Shown here piece after piece: positions 1 to 7,046 of a DNA stretch of 12,144 nt. This stretch comes from Phycisphaerae bacterium (lineage in GTDB: Bacteria; Planctomycetota; Phycisphaerae; Phycisphaerales; SM1A02), in the NCBI GenBank assembly GCA_016873355.1, contig VGXK01000022.1, positions 1 through 12,144 of the forward strand, in the 5' to 3' direction. The translations under genes were made by a program, and so were the position numbers. A model generated the notes under the pieces. That model worked only from the letters and a program-made list of their open reading frames with translations, was not told the DNA's origin and made no database searches. Position 1 is the first letter of the stretch. The number at the start of each line of letters is the position of its first letter.

Positions 1-1
1 C

Positions 2-1549
2 TCGCGCCCGAGCGTCTGGGAGCACGCGCAGAGCGACGCCCACAACTGCATGGGCCGCCGCTGTCCCACCTACGACAAGTGCTTCTACCAGGCGGCGCGT
101 CGGCGCATGGAGCACGGCGATCTGCTGGTCTGCAATCACGCGCTCTTCTTCGCCGATCTCGCCATGCGCTCGCGCGGCGCGAGCTTCCTGCCGCCGTACC
201 ACCATGTCATCCTCGACGAGGCGCACGACGCGGAGATGGTGGCGTCGGAGCACTTCGGCGTGCGCGCGAGCGAGGCGGCGGTCGAACATCTCCTCCGATC
301 GCTCCATCACCCGATGACGAACCGCGGTTTCCTCACGACGGTGCTGGTCGACGGCGGCGCGGATCCGATCATCGCCTCGGCGATCCGCGCGGTTTCGAGC
401 GCGGCGGAGGCGAACCGCGCGTTCTTCGGCGCGGTCGGCGCGCTCGCGCTGCGCGACGAGGCCGAGAGCTCGTCGCGCCTGCGGGAGCCGCTCGACGGCG
501 CGTCGGAGCTCGCCGCGCCGCTTCGAGACCTCGCCGCGGCGCTTCGGCTCTTGAAGGGCCGTTTCAGCGACGAGCAGGACGAATTCGAGATGAACGCGTA
601 CGCGGTGCGCGCCGCGGATCTCGCCGGCGCGGTCGAGACGCTCGCGGCGCAATCGATTCCCGGCTGCGTCTACTGGGCCGAACGAGGCGGCGGGGGACGG
701 CGCGGCCGTGCACCGAACCGCCGCGGCTCGGTCGTCCTCCGCTGCGCCGCGATCGATCCCGCGCCGATTCTCGCGGAACATCTCTTCGGACGCGACTGCT
801 CGGTGGTGCTCACGAGCGCCACGCTCGCCACGAGTCGCGGCGACTTTTCGCACGCGGCCCAGCGATTCGGCTGCCCGGACGCGACGACGCTCGAGCTCGG
901 AAGCCCGTTCGACTTCGGCCGGCAGGTGCGCTTCGTCGTCGACTCGTCGATGCCGGCGCCCGATTCGCCGCACTACGCCGACTCGCTGGTGCCGCGCGTG
1001 CTTCGACACATCCGGGCCACCGACGGCGGCGCGTTCGTGCTGTTCACGAGCTTTTCGATGCTCGAGGAAGTCGCGAGCCGGCTGGAGGGGGAACTCGCGG
1101 CGGCGCGGCATCCGGTGCTCGTGCAGGGGCGCGGCGTTCCGCGCGGGTTGCTGCTCAAGCGCTTCCGCGAGGACGAACGCAGCGTGCTCTTCGGCACCGC
1201 GAGCTTCTGGCAGGGCATCGACGTGCGCGGTCGCGCGCTTCGCAACGTCGTCATCTGCAAGCTGCCGTTCGATCCGCCCGATCAGCCGCTCGTCGAGGCT
1301 CGCGCCGAGGCGATCGAGGCGCGCGGCGGCAAGCCCTTCATGGAGGATCAGCTTCCGCGCGCGGTGCTGCGCTTCCGCCAGGGTTTCGGGCGCCTCATTC
1401 GATCGAGCAGCGATACGGGACGCGTGGTCGTGCTCGATCCGCGCATCGTCACCAAGCGCTACGGCCGGCGCTTTCTCGAAGCGCTGCCCGAAGGCGTCGA
1501 ACCGATCGACGACGGCCGTGAAGGCGACGGCGTCGACGAGTCGCCATGA
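2..1549 (+). CDS. DinG/XPD-family iron-sulfur ATP-dependent DNA helicase, 5'-truncated by window edge
   Basis: Superfamily 2 helicase of the DinG/YoaA type, expected to unwind DNA 5'-3' during repair or R-loop and fork processing. The reading frame is already open at base 2, so the N-terminus (Walker A and the first cluster cysteine) lies outside the window. Three cysteines near the left edge are spaced C-x4-C-x5-C (first at bases 47-49). This matches the last three ligands of the 4Fe-4S cluster in E. coli DinG. The DEAH box is at bases 215-226 (ILDEAHDAE). Further right are the 'LTSATLA' motif, 'GSPFDF', and the C-terminal helicase motifs 'GTASFWQGIDVRG' and 'RFRQGFGRLIRSS', the latter holding the motif VI arginines. 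The C-terminus 'RFLEALPEG' is typical of the family, so the 3' end is complete. The stop overlaps the next start as ATGA, suggesting coupled translation. Family assignment is firm; the choice between dinG and yoaA is not. Confidence 0.93.
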   Translation, partial: SRPSVWEHAQSDAHNCMGRRCPTYDKCFYQAARRRMEHGDLLVCNHALFFADLAMRSRGASFLPPYHHVILDEAHDAEMVASEHFGVRASEAAVEHLLRSLHHPMTNRGFLTTVLVDGGADPIIASAIRAVSSAAEANRAFFGAVGALALRDEAESSSRLREPLDGASELAAPLRDLAAALRLLKGRFSDEQDEFEMNAYAVRAADLAGAVETLAAQSIPGCVYWAERGGGGRRGRAPNRRGSVVLRCAAIDPAPILAEHLFGRDCSVVLTSATLATSRGDFSHAAQRFGCPDATTLELGSPFDFGRQVRFVVDSSMPAPDSPHYADSLVPRVLRHIRATDGGAFVLFTSFSMLEEVASRLEGELAAARHPVLVQGRGVPRGLLLKRFREDERSVLFGTASFWQGIDVRGRALRNVVICKLPFDPPDQPLVEARAEAIEARGGKPFMEDQLPRAVLRFRQGFGRLIRSSSDTGRVVVLDPRIVTKRYGRRFLEALPEGVEPIDDGREGDGVDESP

Positions 1550-2115
1550 GCGTGCCGATCAAGTACCGCGCGCCGCCGCCGAAGCCGCTCGACACGAAGA
1601 TCGAGGTCGTCGAGAGCGCGGATGAGCTGCGAATTCACATTCCGGCGACCGCGTCGAGGGCCTCGATCATCACGCGGAGGGTGAGCGCGATCCTCTTCGC
1701 AAGCGTGGCGGTCGTCTGGACCGCGGTTCCAATCGCCATCATGATCGTCGAGGGGTTCCGGCTCATCGACGCGCTCGGCGAGTGCGTCGTCGTTGCGCCG
1801 ATCTGGATTCATGCGGGCTACTTCCATTTCACGGCGCGGCGGCCAAGCACGGAGTCAACGGACATCGTTGTCGCGGCCGGAATCCTGGCGCTCACATATC
1901 GGCACGATGCGTCGTCGACGACGTGGCGCGTTGAAGCTGCATCCATCCAAAGCGTGCGGCAGAGGCCGCGTCATGTGAACACCGCCGGACAGATGAACTT
2001 CCATCTCGTCGAGGTTCGACACGCGACAGGCACGCTGAGAGCGCCTGTCCCGTCCGTTGAGGAAGCGGAATGGATCGTCACGCTGCTGCTCGAGCGCCTC
2101 GGTGGCCGTATCTGA
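1546..2115 (+). CDS. Small two-span membrane protein of unknown function
   Basis: This 189-residue protein is not recognised. It has a Pro-rich N-terminus (about residues 1-17) and a short soluble stretch. Two hydrophobic segments lie at about 46-68 and 74-95, separated by only a few residues, so they probably form a membrane hairpin. The C-terminal soluble part (about 100-189) alternates short beta-like segments and ends in an amphipathic helix ('VEEAEWIVTLLLERLG'). That layout resembles the bacterial PH-like domains found behind membrane hairpins, but this is a shape-based guess. The start is fixed by the ATGA overlap with the helicase stop, which implies coupled expression, though a functional link is not shown. 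Base composition is visibly less GC-rich than in the helicase gene. Confidence is high that it is a gene and low on role. Confidence 0.72.
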   Translation: MSVPIKYRAPPPKPLDTKIEVVESADELRIHIPATASRASIITRRVSAILFASVAVVWTAVPIAIMIVEGFRLIDALGECVVVAPIWIHAGYFHFTARRPSTESTDIVVAAGILALTYRHDASSTTWRVEAASIQSVRQRPRHVNTAGQMNFHLVEVRHATGTLRAPVPSVEEAEWIVTLLLERLGGRI

Positions 2116-2180
2116 TTCCAAGCGCTGGGACCGGAAAAACGGGAGCGAGACCGAAGTATCCTCGGACACGTTGCCATATT

Positions 2181-2208
2181 TATGGCTCGATGCTACCGTC
2201 GAGCCATA
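2181..2208. promoter_or_regulatory. Perfect 10-bp inverted repeat on the antitoxin start codon (probable autoregulatory operator)
   Basis: The left arm TATGGCTCGA (2181-2190) is the exact reverse complement of the right arm TCGAGCCATA (2199-2208), with an 8-nt spacer. The right arm ends on the A of the antitoxin ATG (2208-2210). A fair -35-like TTGCCA lies at 2171-2176. A weak -10-like TACCGT lies 17 nt further on, at 2194-2199, which would put the transcription start at or next to the ATG. No Shine-Dalgarno is visible. Antitoxins with a ribbon-helix-helix fold usually repress their own promoter at such palindromes, so operator function is the likeliest reading. A start-codon-sequestering RNA hairpin is the alternative. 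Confidence 0.6.
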
Positions 2209-2477
2209 TGAAGTCGACTTTCGAGCTTCCCGACGCCCTGTTTCGGCAGCTTCGCGAACATGCGGCCCGCAACGGCACCACGATCAAGGCTGTCCTGCAG
2301 GCCGCGCTGCGGATGTACTTTCGAGGAGCCGGCAAAGGTCGCGCCCCCAGATTCAAGCTGCGAGACGGCTCCGTCCGCGGAATGAGACTGGTCCCGGGCG
2401 TCAATCTCTCCGACTGGAGCAGCATCAACGAGATCATCTATGAAGGCCGGGGCGGCACCGGGAGACCGAGTCGGTGA
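2208..2477 (+). CDS. vapB: VapB-type antitoxin (ribbon-helix-helix)
   Basis: This 89-residue protein is the predicted antitoxin of a type II toxin-antitoxin pair. It would neutralise the PIN-domain RNase encoded next to it and repress the operon. The N-terminus 'MKSTFELPDALFRQL' followed by 'HAARNGTTIKAVLQAALRMYF' is the beta strand plus two helices of a ribbon-helix-helix/CopG-like DNA-binding domain (about residues 1-40). The C-terminal part ('FKLRDGSVRG', 'VNLSDWSSINEIIYEGRGG') is the toxin-binding tail seen in antitoxins of this group. The frame stays open upstream to about 2070, but the domain begins exactly at the ATG at 2208, so that start is chosen. No good ribosome site precedes it and the start codon overlaps a palindrome, which fits a leaderless or autorepressed mRNA. 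The stop overlaps the toxin start as GTGA. Confidence 0.85.
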   Translation: MKSTFELPDALFRQLREHAARNGTTIKAVLQAALRMYFRGAGKGRAPRFKLRDGSVRGMRLVPGVNLSDWSSINEIIYEGRGGTGRPSR

Positions 2478-2914
2478 TCGCCGTCGACAGCAACATTCTG
2501 GTCCATGCGCACTGGTTCGACTCTCCGTGGCACGCTCAAGCGAGCGAATGCATCGCATCGCTCGCGGAGTCTCGAGCGCCGTGGTTCATTCCTTGGCCTT
2601 GCATTCATGAGTTCCTGGCGGTGGTCACTCATCACCGGGTGTTCAATCCGCCTTCATCGATGGACAAGGCGCTGGCGCAGGTCGAACTCTGGCTTGAGTC
2701 ACCCTCCCTGACGCTGCGGTCCGAGTCGGATCATCATCTGGAGACGCTGCGTCGGTTGCTTCAGGCCGGCAAGATCACCGGTCCTGCAACGCACGATGCT
2801 CGCGTTGCCGCCATCTGCATCGATCATGGTGTTCGCGAACTGTGGTCCGCCGATCGAGACTTCTCGCGCTTCAAGGATTTGCGAGTCGTGAACCCGCTTG
2901 TCGATCGCTCGTGA
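2474..2914 (+). CDS. vapC: VapC-type PIN-domain ribonuclease toxin
   Basis: This 146-residue PIN-domain protein is the predicted toxin of the pair. VapC toxins are Mg2+-dependent endoribonucleases that typically cut tRNA or rRNA; the target cannot be read from this sequence. The acidic residues expected in the active site are all present: Asp5 in 'AVDSNILV', Glu46 in 'PCIHEFLAV', Asp108 in 'ATHDARVAA' and Asp127 in 'WSADRDFSRF', with Asp129 beside the last. The length is normal for the family, so it looks intact and not a decayed remnant. The start codon is GTG, overlapping the antitoxin stop by GTGA, which ties toxin synthesis to prior antitoxin translation. The gene ends 31 bp before the end of the convergent DUF1501 gene. 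Assignment is confident; whether it is active is unknown. Confidence 0.9.
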   Translation: MIAVDSNILVHAHWFDSPWHAQASECIASLAESRAPWFIPWPCIHEFLAVVTHHRVFNPPSSMDKALAQVELWLESPSLTLRSESDHHLETLRRLLQAGKITGPATHDARVAAICIDHGVRELWSADRDFSRFKDLRVVNPLVDRS

Positions 2915-2945
2915 CCGTGGCGGTCGTCCACCTCGAGCAGACCCG

Positions 2946-4250
2946 TCACGCCTTGATGATCGCGGGCCGGTCGAACGCGCCGCCGAGCACCTTCGACGAC
3001 GGCGCCTTCATCCATTCTTCGAGCACCGCCGCGTACACGCCGCGGAAGTCGATGCCGAACTTGAGATCGCCCTGATCGAGGTCGGTGAGGCTCGGGTGGT
3101 TGCCGACGATTCCCGCCTTCACCATCGGTCCCATGAGGAACATCGGCGCCGCGGTTCCGTGATCGGTTCCCTGGCTGGCGTTCTGGCGCACGCGCCGGCC
3201 GAACTCGCTGAAGACGAGCGTGAGCACGCGCTCCTGGTTGCCCTGCGCCTTCAGGTCGTCGTTGAACGCCTTCATGGCCTCGGCGCACTGCCGCAGGATG
3301 TTGCCGTGCCCGCCCGGCTGATTCGCATGCGTGTCGAAGCCGCCCTTCGTCACGTAGTAGACGCGCGTGCCGAGCCCGTCGCGGATCATGGCGCCGACGA
3401 TCTGCAGCTGCCGCGCGATGTCGCTCTGCGGATAGCGCACGAGCGGCTGCTTGGCCACCGCTTCGCGAATTCGATCGCTCGCCACCTGTGCGTCGAGCGC
3501 GGTGCGCATGAGGAAGTCGCGCTGCGATCCCGCCTCCGGCTCGCCCACCGCGCCCGCGCGGTTGATCTCCTGATACGGATCGTGCAGCGCCGGGTGCAAC
3601 TCGTCGCCGAGCCAGCGGAAGAGCTGCGGATTCTCGAACGACACGGGCTTCTGGATCGAGCCCATCATCGCCAGCGGCGCCGAGCGCCCGATGTTCACCG
3701 CGCCCTCCGGAATCGGCGTGCCGTTGCAGGTGTTGTCGAAGTACCGCCCGATCCACCCCTCGCCCTTGCCGTCGAGCCGCGCCGTGTGCCAGATGTCCAT
3801 CGACGCGAAGTGCGAGCGATTCGGATTCGGATAGCCCACGCCCTGCACGATCGAGACGAGGCCGTCGTCGTAGAGGCCCTTGAGCGCCTCGAGATTCGGA
3901 TTGATGCCGAGCCCGCGATCCTTGTCGAGCTCGAGCGCCACGCCCGCGCCGCCGAGCGCCGTGGCGCCCGGCGCCGCCACCGCGAGCTGCGGCCGCGCAT
4001 CGAAGTACTCGCGCATGCCGTACGGCACCACCGTGTTCAACCCGTCGTTGCCGCCGCCGAGCTGCATGACGACGAGAATGCGATCCTGCGGGACGCCCGG
4101 AATGCTCGTCTGCCCGGCGGTTCCCTGTACGAGCATTCCCGCCATCGAGCGCTGGATGAAGGCCGGGATCGTGCTTGCCATCGACGCGAGCGCGACGCCG
4201 TGCTTGATGAAGAGGCGTCGGCTGTAGGGAGCGAGCGGGTCGAAGCTCAT
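2946..4250 (-). CDS. DUF1501 family protein, Tat-exported (alkaline phosphatase-like fold)
   Basis: This 434-residue protein is the last gene of a minus-strand operon. The N-terminus 'YSRRLFIKHG' (Arg11-Arg12) followed by a hydrophobic stretch is a clear twin-arginine signal, so it should be exported folded. 'LVVMQLGGGNDGLNTVVPY' (about 60-77) is the DUF1501 signature strand and loop. Later landmarks are 'GVGYPNPNRSHFASMDIWHTA', 'GFDTHANQ', 'SEFGRR' (about 348) and 'GTDHGTAAPMFLMG' (about 361). These are the His/Asp-bearing motifs that relate this family to alkaline phosphatase/sulfatase-like folds. Its enzymatic activity is not established. The frame extends to 4364, but the Tat signal begins at the ATG at 4248-4250 and GGAG lies about 8 nt upstream, so that start is used. 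DUF1800 ends 64 nt before it, a common pairing. Confidence 0.93.
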   Translation of the reverse strand: MSFDPLAPYSRRLFIKHGVALASMASTIPAFIQRSMAGMLVQGTAGQTSIPGVPQDRILVVMQLGGGNDGLNTVVPYGMREYFDARPQLAVAAPGATALGGAGVALELDKDRGLGINPNLEALKGLYDDGLVSIVQGVGYPNPNRSHFASMDIWHTARLDGKGEGWIGRYFDNTCNGTPIPEGAVNIGRSAPLAMMGSIQKPVSFENPQLFRWLGDELHPALHDPYQEINRAGAVGEPEAGSQRDFLMRTALDAQVASDRIREAVAKQPLVRYPQSDIARQLQIVGAMIRDGLGTRVYYVTKGGFDTHANQPGGHGNILRQCAEAMKAFNDDLKAQGNQERVLTLVFSEFGRRVRQNASQGTDHGTAAPMFLMGPMVKAGIVGNHPSLTDLDQGDLKFGIDFRGVYAAVLEEWMKAPSSKVLGGAFDRPAIIKA

Positions 4251-4255
4251 GATCG

Positions 4256-4262
4256 GTCTCCG
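4256..4262 (-). promoter_or_regulatory. Ribosome binding site deciding the DUF1501 start
   Basis: Read on the minus strand, GGAGACC lies a few bases upstream of ATG 4250-4248. It supports this internal start, which directly precedes the twin-arginine signal, over the longer open frame. Confidence 0.55.
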
Positions 4263-4314
4263 TTCGAACGGTTCGTTCGCGGCGCCGCGCACCTCGGAAT
4301 CGGGCGCCGCGGGA

Positions 4315-5802
4315 TCAACACAGCTGGTACTCCGGCATGGCGGAGATGAGGCAGAGCAGCGCAAGCAGGCGGTCCTTGTCGATCCGATCGCCCCGCTCGC
4401 GCAGGAACGCGCGCACTCGCTCGCGTCGCTCCTCCGCCGGCGGCGCGCCGAGCATGAATCGCAGCAGGTACTCGCTCACCGACTCGGGATCGGTCGACTT
4501 GTCGCCCAGGTGCGCCACGAGATGCGACGGGTCGTACTCCGCGTCGTCGACCTCCCACTGCGAGCCCGCGGGGCGCACGCCCGTCACGAGGTAGACGAGC
4601 ACGTTCTGCCGCACGAAGAGCGTGGCGGTGTTGATCCACGCGCGGCCGCCGTCCCAGCCCTTCACGCTCGGCGGCTGGAAGAGGTCCTGGCCCATCAGGT
4701 CGAGCGCGCTCGCCAGCGCGCTCAGGCTGCGCGGCGGCGTGTGCAGTCCGCGCACCGCCTGCACCACGAGCTGCACGGGGCTCTTGATGAGCGACGCCGC
4801 ATGCTCCGGGTCGTAGAAGTGCTCGCTCTTGAAGAGCGCCTTCAGCACGGGTTGAAGCTCGTACTTCGAGTCGCGCAGCCGCCGGCCCATCGCCTCCACG
4901 AACTTCGCGCGATCCTTCGAGAGCGCGCCCGGCAGATCGCTCACGAACGCTCGGTAGAGCTTGAGCGACACGAACTCCGCCGTCGGCTTCGACTCGAGGA
5001 TGATGCGCACGAAGTCGTCGCCGTCGAAGCTGCCGTTGCGGCCGAGGATGGCCTTCGGTCCGCGATCGTGCGCGCCCTGGTCGAATCGGAACTCATCGTC
5101 CTCGTAGGTGTAGCCGGTGAGCGCGCGGGCGCCTTCCTTGATGTCGCGCTCGGTGTACTCGCCCTCGCCCATCGTGAAGAGCTCCATGAGCTCGCGGGCC
5201 AGGTTCTCGTTCGGCGACTGCCGGCGATTGCGGTTGTTGTCGAGGTAGCGCAGCATCGCCGGGTCGCGGATGATGCCGTAGGCGAGATCGCCGAAGTTCC
5301 CCGCCGCGTTCGCGCGGAAGAACTCGTTCTGGCGGAACATGTGCCAGCTGTCCTCGATCGTGCGGTATCCGGTGGCGAAGTGTCCGTGCCAGAGCAGCAC
5401 GAGGCGCTCCTCGAGCGGACGCGGGCTCTCGATCATGCGCGCGAGCCACCACTTGCGCATCTCGGCGAGCTGGCGGCGATCGCTCTGCATCGCTTCGTTG
5501 CGCATGCGCTGGAAGCGCTCGAGCGCCGCTTCGTCGTTGTTGCGACGCGCCTCCTGCTGCGCGCGGCGCTCCTCGTCGGTCGCGGGACGGATGATGTTCG
5601 AGTCGAAGAGCGACGACTCGATCGGATCGGCGTCGATCTTCCGGAAGTCGACGAGCAGATCGACCGCGCGATCGAGACCGAGATTGGCGAGCGAGCGAAC
5701 CTGCGCGGGCGTGCCGCCGAAGCCGGCTCGATTGAGAAGGTGGTGCGCCTTCCAGTAGTCGAACTTCTCGGGGGCGAGCGCTTTCAGCGTCGGGTTCGGC
5801 AT
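4315..5802 (-). CDS. DUF1800 family protein
   Basis: This 495-residue DUF1800 protein has no established biochemical role; the family is usually encoded beside DUF1501. Landmarks in order are 'AHHLLNRAGFGGTPAQV' (about 19-35), 'RPLEERLVLLWHGHFATG', 'NENLARELMELFTMGEG' (about 195-211), 'GARALTGYTY' (about 225), 'YRAFVSD' and 'PSVKGWDGGRAWINTATL' (about 380). All match the family, and the length is normal. The ATG at 5800-5802 sits shortly before the first conserved block. The upstream frame stays open to 7023 only because it shadows the next gene, so the 902-residue version is rejected. No Shine-Dalgarno is well placed (GGAG is about 24 nt away), so the start is the weak point. Unlike DUF1501, no signal peptide is visible. 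It lies 41 nt after the membrane protein gene and 64 nt before DUF1501. Confidence 0.92.
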   Translation of the reverse strand: MPNPTLKALAPEKFDYWKAHHLLNRAGFGGTPAQVRSLANLGLDRAVDLLVDFRKIDADPIESSLFDSNIIRPATDEERRAQQEARRNNDEAALERFQRMRNEAMQSDRRQLAEMRKWWLARMIESPRPLEERLVLLWHGHFATGYRTIEDSWHMFRQNEFFRANAAGNFGDLAYGIIRDPAMLRYLDNNRNRRQSPNENLARELMELFTMGEGEYTERDIKEGARALTGYTYEDDEFRFDQGAHDRGPKAILGRNGSFDGDDFVRIILESKPTAEFVSLKLYRAFVSDLPGALSKDRAKFVEAMGRRLRDSKYELQPVLKALFKSEHFYDPEHAASLIKSPVQLVVQAVRGLHTPPRSLSALASALDLMGQDLFQPPSVKGWDGGRAWINTATLFVRQNVLVYLVTGVRPAGSQWEVDDAEYDPSHLVAHLGDKSTDPESVSEYLLRFMLGAPPAEERRERVRAFLRERGDRIDKDRLLALLCLISAMPEYQLC

Positions 5803-5843
5803 CGGCGTGAAGGTTCGGAAACGAGTCTCCGGCGTGTCGATCC

Positions 5844-7046
5844 TCAGTTCAAGGGTACGGCTCCCGCGCGGGCGCCGCGCCCGGCACCATTGTTGATCGG
5901 CGCGAGCACGAGGCCAAGCAGAAGTCCGAGCGGAAGAAGCGTTGCCCAGGCGATTCGACCGGCGGCTTCCCCCGGTCGCCCGATGAAGCCGATCTCGAAG
6001 CAGGGGACGGCAACGGCCAGGTAGCCGAGGATTCCGAGGCTCCGATACCCCCTCCAGAGCAGCAGGGCCGCCGCCGGGAAGATCGCGCCGTAGAGGCCGA
6101 GGAATCGAAGGTAGATCGACTCCCCGCCAAGAAGCGGCGAGCCGGCGATCGCGCCGACCAGGAGCGCGACGACGACCATCGCGGTCGAGCCTCGAGCGTT
6201 CGGCGCCGCGTTCGGCGCCGCGCTCGGCGCCGCGCTTGACGCCGCGCTCGCGCGGAGCTCCCGCGCGTGCACCATGGCCGTGAACGAGCACTGAAGGAAC
6301 CACCAGACGACGAGCGATCCGGTCGCCATCGCCCCCGCGGGCGAGTACGCCGACGCTGCGAAGAGCAGCATCGGAAGGAACGAAGCGCCGAAGACGATCC
6401 ACGCGATCGGACCCGCGCCCGACGCCGCCACGCGCTGGAACGAGAGGTCCAGATGCGGACAGACGAGGAATCCGAGGGCGATCGCCGGCGCCAGCAACCA
6501 GAGCTCGCCCGGCGGCGCGGCGCCCTCGCCCACGCGCGACCACCCCTCGACGCCGTACGCCCACCAGAGCGCAAGCGATCCGAGCGTGACGATCGCGCCG
6601 AGCGTGCGCCACCCCGACTCGCCGCGCGATCCGGCCAGCGCGAGCGCCGCGAGCGACGCCGTCCCGAAGGACCATCCGAGCCACGCCGGAAGCGCCGAAA
6701 CGCCGGCGCCGCCGAGCGCTTCCGCGGCCGCCGCCAGCGTCGGGTGCCGTACGGATCCGGCCATCCACGCCACGAAGAACGCCTGGAAGGAGATCGTCGC
6801 GAGCGAGAAGAGTCGAAGCAGCGAACGCCGCCGCTCGACGAACTCGCGCGAGCGCTCGCGCGTCCAGAGGAACCCGACGGCCGTCGCGCCCACCACGTTC
6901 ACGATCGCGAAGAGCCAGAAGCCGCGCCATCCCCACTCGCGCAGCAGGATGATCGGCAGGTACATGCCGATGCACCAGGTCCAGCTCGACGCGAGAAAGA
7001 GCCCCCAGCCGACGGAACGCCACGCATCGTGGCGCGGCGGGCTCAC
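5844..7046 (-). CDS. Polytopic membrane protein (11-12 spans) of unknown function
   Basis: This 400-residue integral membrane protein has about 11-12 hydrophobic segments. The first cover roughly residues 11-34, 40-59 and 77-97; the last cover about 330-352 and 362-384. Recognisable stretches are 'SSWTWCIGMYLPIILL' with 'VVGATAVGF' near the N-terminus, and 'LGFLVCPHLDLSFQR' in the middle. They recall conserved planctomycete membrane proteins with a distant transporter look, but no transporter family can be named safely. The start is GTG at 7044-7046, overlapping the stop of the upstream gene as GTGA. Codons further upstream in this frame read as Arg/Ala-rich shadow sequence, which rules out the longer form. 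A 12-bp tandem repeat in the coding sequence gives an Ala/Pro/Ser/Asn linker at about residues 268-284. DUF1800 follows after 41 nt. Confidence 0.85.
   Translation of the reverse strand: MSPPRHDAWRSVGWGLFLASSWTWCIGMYLPIILLREWGWRGFWLFAIVNVVGATAVGFLWTRERSREFVERRRSLLRLFSLATISFQAFFVAWMAGSVRHPTLAAAAEALGGAGVSALPAWLGWSFGTASLAALALAGSRGESGWRTLGAIVTLGSLALWWAYGVEGWSRVGEGAAPPGELWLLAPAIALGFLVCPHLDLSFQRVAASGAGPIAWIVFGASFLPMLLFAASAYSPAGAMATGSLVVWWFLQCSFTAMVHARELRASAASSAAPSAAPNAAPNARGSTAMVVVALLVGAIAGSPLLGGESIYLRFLGLYGAIFPAAALLLWRGYRSLGILGYLAVAVPCFEIGFIGRPGEAAGRIAWATLLPLGLLLGLVLAPINNGAGRGARAGAVPLN
6196..6243. repeat. 12-bp tandem repeat, four copies, inside the membrane protein gene
   Basis: Two identical units GCGTTCGGCGCC (6196-6207, 6208-6219) are followed by GCGCTCGGCGCC (6220-6231) and GCGCTTGACGCC (6232-6243), then a decayed fifth start. 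The unit is four codons long, so copy number can change without a frameshift. The minus-strand product is an Ala-Ala-Pro-Asn/Ser type linker between two membrane spans. Confidence 0.9.

Noticed and set aside
2070..2207. Starting the antitoxin at 2070
   Set aside because: The extra residues overlap the membrane protein gene and show no conserved pattern; the ribbon-helix-helix domain begins at ATG 2208.
2910..2950. Inverted repeat CGTGAC/GTCACG across the two convergent stop codons, with a nested 5-bp hairpin, as a bidirectional terminator
   Set aside because: The stem is only 6 bp with a 29-nt loop, and no T-tract follows on either strand; it is too weak to call a terminator.
2898..4349. A 483-residue plus-strand open frame opposite DUF1501
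   Set aside because: Its His/Arg/Glu/Ala-rich composition is the mirror of the strongly supported DUF1501 gene; no domain is visible. High GC makes such frames common.
4249..6024. A 591-residue plus-strand open frame opposite DUF1800
   Set aside because: Low-complexity Arg/Glu/Ala/Val shadow with no recognisable motif; the opposite strand carries the real DUF1800 gene.
4315..7023. A 902-residue minus-strand open frame that would fuse about 400 extra residues to DUF1800
   Set aside because: The extra part is Arg/Ala/Gly-rich shadow of the membrane protein gene in another frame; the DUF1800 domain begins right after ATG 5802.
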